Assembly: GCA_900772095.1 (NCBI GenBank)
Contig: CAAGQJ010000038.1
Location: 1 to 46,877 of the forward strand
DNA: 46,877 nt
Reading direction: 5' to 3'
From: Bacilli bacterium
GTDB taxonomy: Bacteria; Bacillota_I; Bacilli_A; RF39; UBA660
This document shows, piece by piece, positions 42,501-46,877 of this stretch (position 1 is its first letter; each line of letters opens with the position of its first letter). The notes under the pieces were generated by a model. The model was not told the DNA's origin. It worked only from the letters and a program-made list of their open reading frames with translations, and ran no database searches. A program made the position numbers and the translations under genes.

Positions 42501-42681
42501 CAGCATTGTTAGTAAATGTAAGTATTACTAGGTTTTCTATGTTAACGCCGTTTTTAAGTTTTCTTAATACTCTTTCTTTTAAAACAGTTGTTTTTCCAGA
42601 ACCTGCTCCTGCAGATACAATTATATTGGTATTATCTTTATTAACTGCAAGTAATTGTTCTTTAGTTAATCCCAATTTCAT
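39577..42681 (-). CDS. addA: AddA helicase-nuclease subunit
   Basis: A 1034-residue UvrD-type 3'-5' helicase with a C-terminal RecB-like nuclease, half of the AddAB enzyme that resects double-strand breaks for RecA. Walker A is SAGAGSGKTT (about 23-32). IMIDEYQDNNDIEE is motif II, VKQSIYRFRNA motif III, TIHKSKGLEFNIIYLP motif V and FYVALTRAKEK motif VI. The nuclease has YVHYIFEVC, GFIDLL and IIDYKLTN. It is shorter than the roughly 1200 residues of B. subtilis AddA. ATG 42681 follows AAGGTG and overlaps addB by 20 nt. Confidence 0.93.
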   Translation of the reverse strand: MKLGLTKEQLLAVNKDNTNIIVSAGAGSGKTTVLKERVLRKLKNGVNIENLVILTFTNNAASEMKERIRKIILSDEQVKDKIDDVDKAYITTFDSYAGSLVRKYNYLLNISKNFTIIDSSLIEIEKTSVLDKIFEELYINDNNFKKFIKDFSTKDDKEIRKAILNIYNKFCNLTEKEEFLNKLDYYYSKEYTDKIFDKYEEIVLNKKNSITTLLELLENETLKEDKLLLNIENTNNFKECNNLDDLITYKNFKLAPNIKNVYTLEGVEIKEQIKEELSSLNSMLTFTKKELLDNYYSTYNYVKVILNILKKLDQEIMKFKEDNNVYEFTDISLKAIELVKNNPNIREEIKNSINEIMIDEYQDNNDIEEKFISYIENNNVYCVGDVKQSIYRFRNANPYIFKTKYDTYIDEKFGFRIDLNKNFRSRNEVVNNINLIFNIIMNDEIGGAKYKEEHQMIFGNTSYNELQNEDYNMEILSYKNDNKKFNKNEVEAFIIAQDIKKKINEKFQVTTFKDGKMISKDIEYGDIAILVDKSTDFELLKKILEYEQIPCTIYKDINIKDEDEIYILKNIINLLISIKNKKYDNSFKHYYASINRSYLLNTPDDEIYKTLINKDYYNSIIFKKCQNIIDKLDSLSVKDLLYTIIKEFDFYNKLITIGDVEERLTKLEYFINNCDNLNNLGMDIYEISNYFEEILKSDNDIKMSLNTKDLNSVKIMTIHKSKGLEFNIIYLPYLYSDFTKKSDKSKWKLSNNYGIMSSYFNGAIGKTFIFDLEAYDEKKEELSEKIRLFYVALTRAKEKIIMINNFDDKIVPLNEITNNDKMKIKSYSCLLGIIKNKIGKYIKNIDNIELTKDYNLIKTNNYEKYIEKSNIKIKPKNINIENEIITNKHFSKTLNELIDKNLKENLEYGNYVHYIFEVCDFKNNNINELPITEKEKNYLKNFLNHKEFKNIKDATIYKEHEIYFEKNNEIYHGFIDLLLIYKNHIDIIDYKLTNISSPSYNKQLKGYKEYIENKFNLKTNTYLYSINEDILKEV

Positions 42682-45013
42682 CACCTTCTTTTATTTCGTC
42701 TTTGTAGTTAAAGTCTGATATATCTCTATAGCAAATATCGCGATATTCACAGAAATTACATCCATCAATTATATTACCCACTTTAATTGGAGAAATTTTA
42801 AAGTTTCCTTCAGTTATGTTGTTTAGGCAATTATTTATTAAGTCTTCTACTAGATTATATAGATTATTTATTTCATCTTTAGTAATCATAATTTTTTCAT
42901 TATAGAAATTTCCATCTAGTTTTGTTTTTAATTTATTTATAACACTTGAATTATCGTAATCATCATCAAATAGTTTAATTTTATTTTTATCGTTTAAGGT
43001 TAAACCATCTAATTTTAATGCATCTTCTTTTTGCTTTAAATAATCTATTTTAGGATTAAAGTTAGTTTTGCTATTTAATATATGTTGAAGATATATTCCT
43101 GTTATGTTGTAGTCTTTGTTATAGTTTTTTACTAAGTATATATATATTGGTAATTGTAAGTATAAACCGTATTTAAAGTATTTTTTATCTATGTATGTGG
43201 AGCCTGTTTTATAGTCAATTATGACTACATTATTATCACATATTAGTATTTTGTCTACAAATCCTTTTATTTTGGTTTTAATTTTATTATTATTTATGTC
43301 AAATTCTATTTTTTGTTCTTTTAGAGTTTTATTATGACTAGAGTGTTTATATTGTTTTTTTATGGTATTTATTACAAAGTTTAGTTCTTCTAGGAGTATT
43401 TCTATGAAGAATTTATCTTTGTTTTTGAATGGAAATTCATTATTATTTACATATTCGTAGTAAGTGTTTTCAATATTTTTTTCTTCATCGATACATTTTT
43501 CTAATACATAGTGAAATAGGGAACCAATATATGTAGTAAATTTGGTTTCATATTCATTTATTTTTAGGATATTGGAAACATAAAATTTGAATGGACATTC
43601 ATAGAATGATGATATATTAGAGTATGATAGGTTTAAATTATCATTTATATTTTCAATTAGAAAGTTGTTATCTATGCCTTTGAATTTATGATTATAGGTT
43701 CTGTATGCTATTGAATAGTTAGTATATAAAGTGCTTAATATATCATCTTTTATATTATATTTAATTAAATTATCTATTTTTTTTGCTAATATTATTTTAT
43801 TAATATCATCTGAGTAATTGGAGTAGGTAGTGTTTGTATTTATAATAGTTAAGTAATTGTTGTCTATTAGGTAATTTGATTTATAAGTGTTGAAACTATT
43901 TTCTTTTTTATATGTTAAGTATAGGTTTTTGATGTTTTTTATAATTTTAAAATATACTTCTTTTATGTTTTTATTATAGGTATTTGTTTTGTCTAAGAAG
44001 TTTGGTTTTATTTCATCGTTTAGGTAGTCTTCATCTTTTTTAAGTTTAGGATAGGTATCATCAAAACCAATTAGGAATACGTATTCATCATCATTTATGG
44101 TGTTATTTAGTAAGTCTATATTTTTTATTTCATATTTTAAGTGATTTTTTGTAGTAGTTTTTCTTTTTAATTCTTCTTTAAGTAAGTCTTTTACTAATAG
44201 TTTATTATCTATAAAAGTATAGTCATTTAGTATATTTATGATTTTGTCATATATGTCTTTATTTAATTCATTTTTTAAATCGAAGTTGTTTTTAATTAAT
44301 TCTAGGGTTTCATTTATATTTTCTTTTAAGTTATCTATAAAAAATTTTCCTATTGATGTTTTAAATAAACTTGAATTATTTTTAACTGAATAGGGAATTC
44401 TATAAATATCAAATATGTGTTTTATAACGAAGTCATATTCTTCTTTATAATTAGATATGTATATTTTGTCTAGAGGTATGTTTTTTTCTTGAAGTTTTTT
44501 TATTTCTTCACATATAAAGGTTATTTCATCATATATAGTGTCACAGAAGTAGACATTGTGTTTATAATTATTATAGTTTTTATTTATTATTTTTATATTT
44601 ATTATATCTTTTATTTTATCAAGTATATATTTATTAAATGATGAAATGTAGTCGAAGTTATATACTACTAGGTTATCATAGTTTTTTAATAGATTAATAA
44701 ATAGTTTGTCGTATATGAGCATATTTTTATTATCTAAGTCATTTTTTAATTCTTTTAAGAAGTTCATTTTTTCATTATTTTTTTCATCTATATAATATAA
44801 GTTATTTAGATATTCTTTTGCTATTTCTGGTTTTATATTTAATTTATTCATTAAATAGTAAATAGTTTCGCTTTTGTAAGTGAAAAATAAACCTTTTTTT
44901 AAGTCGTTAAATGTTAGAAGTTTAATGTTTTTTAATTCTTTTTGTTCTAGAGTTTTTAATACTTTTTCTTTTATTATATTAGGTATAATAAGTATTGTGT
45001 TTTCTAAATTCAT
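42662..45013 (-). CDS. addB: AddB/RexB-like nuclease subunit, short form
   Basis: A 783-residue partner of AddA. The C-terminal RecB-like nuclease has SFYECPFKFYVSNIL, GSLFHYVLEKC, VIIDYKTGSTY and YGLYLQLPIYIY. The Fe-S cysteines are the one in SFYEC plus three in CNFCEYRDIC. No Walker A motif exists in the N-terminus (ENTILIIPNIIKEKVLKTL), as in RexB of lactic bacteria, and the protein is about 370 residues shorter than B. subtilis AddB. The ATG at 45013 follows GGTGG. The minus-strand gene is first in the addB-addA operon. Its Lys/Asn/Ile content is extreme. Confidence 0.85.
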   Translation of the reverse strand: MNLENTILIIPNIIKEKVLKTLEQKELKNIKLLTFNDLKKGLFFTYKSETIYYLMNKLNIKPEIAKEYLNNLYYIDEKNNEKMNFLKELKNDLDNKNMLIYDKLFINLLKNYDNLVVYNFDYISSFNKYILDKIKDIINIKIINKNYNNYKHNVYFCDTIYDEITFICEEIKKLQEKNIPLDKIYISNYKEEYDFVIKHIFDIYRIPYSVKNNSSLFKTSIGKFFIDNLKENINETLELIKNNFDLKNELNKDIYDKIINILNDYTFIDNKLLVKDLLKEELKRKTTTKNHLKYEIKNIDLLNNTINDDEYVFLIGFDDTYPKLKKDEDYLNDEIKPNFLDKTNTYNKNIKEVYFKIIKNIKNLYLTYKKENSFNTYKSNYLIDNNYLTIINTNTTYSNYSDDINKIILAKKIDNLIKYNIKDDILSTLYTNYSIAYRTYNHKFKGIDNNFLIENINDNLNLSYSNISSFYECPFKFYVSNILKINEYETKFTTYIGSLFHYVLEKCIDEEKNIENTYYEYVNNNEFPFKNKDKFFIEILLEELNFVINTIKKQYKHSSHNKTLKEQKIEFDINNNKIKTKIKGFVDKILICDNNVVIIDYKTGSTYIDKKYFKYGLYLQLPIYIYLVKNYNKDYNITGIYLQHILNSKTNFNPKIDYLKQKEDALKLDGLTLNDKNKIKLFDDDYDNSSVINKLKTKLDGNFYNEKIMITKDEINNLYNLVEDLINNCLNNITEGNFKISPIKVGNIIDGCNFCEYRDICYRDISDFNYKDEIKEGDEIGIN

Positions 45014-45029
45014 ATTTACCACCATAATT

Positions 45030-45058
45030 ATTATAATATATTATTTAAATAGTTTCTA
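45030..45058 (-). promoter_or_regulatory. Promoter of addB-addA
   Basis: On the minus strand TAGAAA (45058-45053), a 17-nt spacer and TATAAT (45035-45030). The ribosome site follows directly, giving a leader of about 10 nt. The rest of the gap to 45144 is AT-rich with no gene seen. Confidence 0.55.
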
Positions 45059-45144
45059 GTTATATGATGAAATGTTTTTTGAGATATTAATTTAGTATTT
45101 TATTATTTTAATGACAAATAAAATGTCTAATTGTGTCAAATTAG

Positions 45145-45173
45145 TTGTAAATTAATAATTAATGGTATATTAT
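45145..45173 (+). promoter_or_regulatory. Promoter of rpoZ
   Basis: TTGTAA (45145-45150), a 17-nt spacer and TATTAT (45168-45173), overlapping an extended -10 TGGTATATT (45163-45171). The start near 45178-45180 lies after the ATG at 45172, which therefore should not be used. Confidence 0.58.
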
Positions 45174-45195
45174 GAAAATAGGGAGTGTGATAATA

Positions 45196-45396
45196 GTGAT
45201 ATATCCTTCAATTGACAAATTATTATTGCTTGTTGATTCAAAATATCGCCTAGTTCATATTATTTCTCAAAGAAGTGAAGAAATAAGACATAAAGGAAAT
45301 TTACAAAAAGATGAAAGTGAATATGTTTCCTCTAAAAATTTAGGTAGAGCTCTTGAAGAAATTGCAGATGGTTTAATAAAAATTAATAAAAACTAA
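45196..45396 (+). CDS. rpoZ: RNA polymerase omega subunit
   Basis: A 66-residue subunit that helps assemble RNA polymerase by holding beta'. IYPSIDKLLLLVDSKYRLVH followed by IISQRSEEIRH matches the helical core (residues 2-32), and KNLGRALEEIADGLIKI the C-terminal helix, as in Firmicutes omega (about 67 residues). The start is placed at GTG 45196: GGGAG lies 11 bases upstream, and the predicted transcription start falls after ATG 45172. An in-frame ATG 45172 form would add eight hydrophobic residues. Guanylate kinase, its common neighbour, is absent. The unknown gene follows after five bases. Confidence 0.85.
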   Translation: MIYPSIDKLLLLVDSKYRLVHIISQRSEEIRHKGNLQKDESEYVSSKNLGRALEEIADGLIKINKN

Positions 45397-45401
45397 AGTT
45401 A

Positions 45402-45923
45402 ATGGATGCAGTAGAGTTATACAATAAGTTGCAAAGATTAATTAAACTTTATGAACATTTTAATTTATTATCTAGTTTAACTATTTCTGATATAGTAAAA
45501 ACTCAAGAGATAGCTTTGAAATTAAAAACTATTTCTATTTTACTTTCAGATGGTAGTTTTGATTTAAAGGATTGTAAACTTGCTATTGATGAGTTATTTC
45601 GTGATGTTAATTTAGAAAAGGATTCTAGAAAGCATTTTTTTGAGTTAGAGAGTACAGTTAAGACTTTAAGAATGCAACTGGATAATTTAATTTTAGAGAT
45701 TAGTAATAGTCCTTTAGAAGAAAAAGAAGTTGGTAATCTAGTTAGTAATGAAGATAAGTTGGAAGTTTGTTATTATAATTATTGTATAAGAAGATTAAAA
45801 GAGTATTTAAATGATTATAGAAGTCATAAGACTTTAAAATATGATTATTTAAATGATAAGTTAAAAATTGAGTTAGGGAAAGAAGTTTTTATTAGTAATA
45901 AGCCAAGAGTGAGAAAAGAATAA
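45402..45923 (+). CDS. Unknown helical protein in the rpoZ operon
   Basis: A 173-residue protein that appears all-helical, with leucine-rich amphipathic stretches (VELYNKLQRLIKLYEHFNLL, FFELESTVKTLRMQLDNLIL) suggesting coiled coil. A basic, Tyr-rich C-terminal part follows. I do not recognise the family. It starts five bases after rpoZ with no distinct ribosome site, so it is probably translated by coupling. A terminator follows. Confidence 0.62.
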   Translation: MDAVELYNKLQRLIKLYEHFNLLSSLTISDIVKTQEIALKLKTISILLSDGSFDLKDCKLAIDELFRDVNLEKDSRKHFFELESTVKTLRMQLDNLILEISNSPLEEKEVGNLVSNEDKLEVCYYNYCIRRLKEYLNDYRSHKTLKYDYLNDKLKIELGKEVFISNKPRVRKE

Positions 45924-45930
45924 AAAGGGA

Positions 45931-45968
45931 AAAAATTGTGAGATAGTTAGTTTCACATTTTTTTATTT
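45931..45968 (+). terminator. Terminator of the rpoZ operon
   Basis: TGTGA (45937-45941) pairs with TCACA (45953-45957), extended after one T-T mismatch by an A run against a T run, with T to about 45964. Confidence 0.65.
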
Positions 45969-45989
45969 TGTTTAAGTTTCTAATTTTTA

Positions 45990-46018
45990 TTGGAAATTTT
46001 TTTGTTTAATTATATAAT
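45990..46018 (+). promoter_or_regulatory. Promoter of recX
   Basis: TTGGAA (45990-45995), a 17-nt spacer and TATAAT (46013-46018). The TAGGTGG ribosome site begins near the predicted start of transcription. Confidence 0.68.
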
Positions 46019-46034
46019 TGTTATAGGTGGTTAT

Positions 46035-46766
46035 ATGGAAATAAAAAAGTATAAATATATGGGTGCAGGTAAGTATAAGATATATATTGATGATTTAGAA
46101 TATATAATATATGAAGATATTATAGTTAAAAATAATATTTTATTAAAGGGTAATATTACAAAAGAAGAACTTAATTTATATTTGAAAGAGAATATGTATT
46201 ATGAGGCTCTTTATAAATCTATAAAGTATTTAGGGATTAAAATGCGTAGTAGAAAGGAATTAATTAAGTATTTAGATAAGAGTTATGATAAGAAAGTAGT
46301 GGATAGTGTAATAAAAAAATTAGAGCAGGATGGATATATTAATGAAAAGGAGTATGCAAAGGCTTATATAGGGGATATGATTAATTTAAAAATGATTGGA
46401 CCTTATAAAATAAGAAAGGAATTAATTGATTTAGGGATAAATAGTAAAATTATTGATAAGGAATTAGAAGTTTTTACTAGGGAACTTGAGTTAGAGAAGA
46501 TAAATAAGCTAATTAATAAGGAGCTTAAATTAAATAAGAGTAAATTTTTATATACATTAAAGAATAAGATTAGTTATAATTTAACGAATTTGGGTTTTAC
46601 TAAAGAATATATAGATATCTTAATAAAAGATATTGATTTTGATGATAAGGATATATATAGGAAAGAGTATGATAAGTTATATAAAAAGTTATGTAATAAG
46701 TATGATAAGGATAAACTTGATTATATAATAAAGCAAAAACTATATCAAAAGGGTTTTAGGATGTAG
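46035..46766 (+). CDS. recX: Regulatory protein RecX
   Basis: A 243-residue RecX that modulates RecA filaments. The tandem three-helix repeats are seen in ALYKSIKYLGIKMRSRKELI (about 61-80), KKLEQDGYINEKEYAKAYIG, KMIGPYKIRKELIDLGI and LTNLGFTKEYIDI. The length is near that of Bacillus RecX (264). ATG 46035 follows TAGGTGG; the longer in-frame form from 45990 would start inside the -35 box. It is a single-gene unit with promoter and terminator; recA is not in the window. Confidence 0.88.
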   Translation: MEIKKYKYMGAGKYKIYIDDLEYIIYEDIIVKNNILLKGNITKEELNLYLKENMYYEALYKSIKYLGIKMRSRKELIKYLDKSYDKKVVDSVIKKLEQDGYINEKEYAKAYIGDMINLKMIGPYKIRKELIDLGINSKIIDKELEVFTRELELEKINKLINKELKLNKSKFLYTLKNKISYNLTNLGFTKEYIDILIKDIDFDDKDIYRKEYDKLYKKLCNKYDKDKLDYIIKQKLYQKGFRM

Positions 46767-46820
46767 TTAGATGAGTTATTCGTTTTACTATAAAAGTTTA
46801 AGTATGATAAAATTAATGAA

Positions 46821-46857
46821 TTTTTAGATAATTTAAAGTAATCTAAAAATTTTTTTA
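46821..46857 (+). terminator. Terminator after recX
   Basis: TTTTTAGAT (46821-46829) pairs with ATCTAAAAA (46841-46849) around an 11-nt loop, followed by T to 46857. An extended -10 box (TGATAAAAT, 46805-46813) lies just before it, so a short transcript is possible but unproven. I see no gene in 46767-46877. Confidence 0.65.
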
Positions 46858-46877
46858 TTGGATTGAAAAAAATTTAA

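Noticed and set aside
46791..46857. Small RNA between an extended -10 box and a terminator at the right edge
   Set aside because: The transcript would be about 35-40 nt and almost entirely the terminator hairpin; recX termination explains the hairpin.
1..46877. Mycoplasma-type code (TGA as Trp)
   Set aside because: Several genes end at TGA and Trp is encoded by TGG in conserved positions, such as the DPWPKKR motif of TrmB.

Overview
The window is 46.9 kb of very AT-rich DNA that reads as a low-GC Firmicute with a compact genome. Shine-Dalgarno sites are strong (AAGGAGG, AGGTGG) and the standard code is used: TGA is a stop, for example at 4517-4519, 5356-5358 and 28590-28592. DnaK has the short Firmicutes-type N-lobe. 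The gene set also fits: RNase J, DnaI, AddAB, HrcA/CIRCE, a T-box, YtxG/YtxH-like proteins, and SipW/TasA-like surface proteins. MurE and a sortase argue for a real cell wall, so this is not a wall-less Mycoplasma. My best guess is an uncultured gut Bacilli lineage near the RF39/Erysipelotrichales/Mollicutes boundary. That placement is inference, because no rRNA is present.

Layout. 1-90: probable 3' end of an IS200/IS605-type tnpB and its right-end hairpin. 145-1548: a sortase and a membrane partner. 1535-3119 (minus): murE behind a small coiled-coil gene. 3232-7321: trmB, a lipoprotein, an acidic disordered protein, YtxG/YtxH-like proteins and an anchored repeat protein. 7335-9005 (minus): RNase J. 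9139-11409: a large anchored Ig-like, Cys-rich surface protein. 11649-12002: an XRE regulator with a striking inverted repeat over its start. 12074-14872: trpS, pgsA and a pyrimidine-nucleoside phosphorylase. 14921-16775 (minus): a TasA-like protein, dnaI and an HNH-like gene. 16880-20601: a methyltransferase, a pseudouridine synthase, guanine deaminase, a membrane protein and a degenerate ClpX-like ATPase. 20713-21000: a small helical protein. 21043-25277: a phenylalanine T-box, a HAD hydrolase and pheST. 25383-27206: a SipW/TasA-type protein with a C-type-lectin-like end. 27212-27769 (minus): YigZ. 27837-30343: a possible ADP-ribosyltransferase-fold protein and uvrC. 30412-37112: the heat-shock cluster hrcA-grpE-orf-dnaK-pepF-dnaJ. 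37249-39576: an anchored dockerin/cohesin-like protein. 39577-45013 (minus): addB-addA. 45196-46766: rpoZ, an unknown gene and recX.

How it works together. Most genes are housekeeping: translation and RNA modification, heat shock, DNA repair and replication loading, and nucleotide salvage. Between them lie lineage-specific surface genes: the sortase pair, the Big_2/Cys-rich protein, two TasA-like proteins and the dockerin/cohesin protein. Control is visible at three places: a CIRCE operator with a second degenerate copy upstream of hrcA, a Phe-specific T-box before HAD-pheS-pheT, and a probable autoregulatory operator on the XRE gene. Promoters are unusually readable (TTGNNN-N17-TATAAT, often with extended -10 TGn). 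Many sit so close to the start codon that the leader is only about 10-25 nt. No tRNA, rRNA, CRISPR array or complete mobile element was found.
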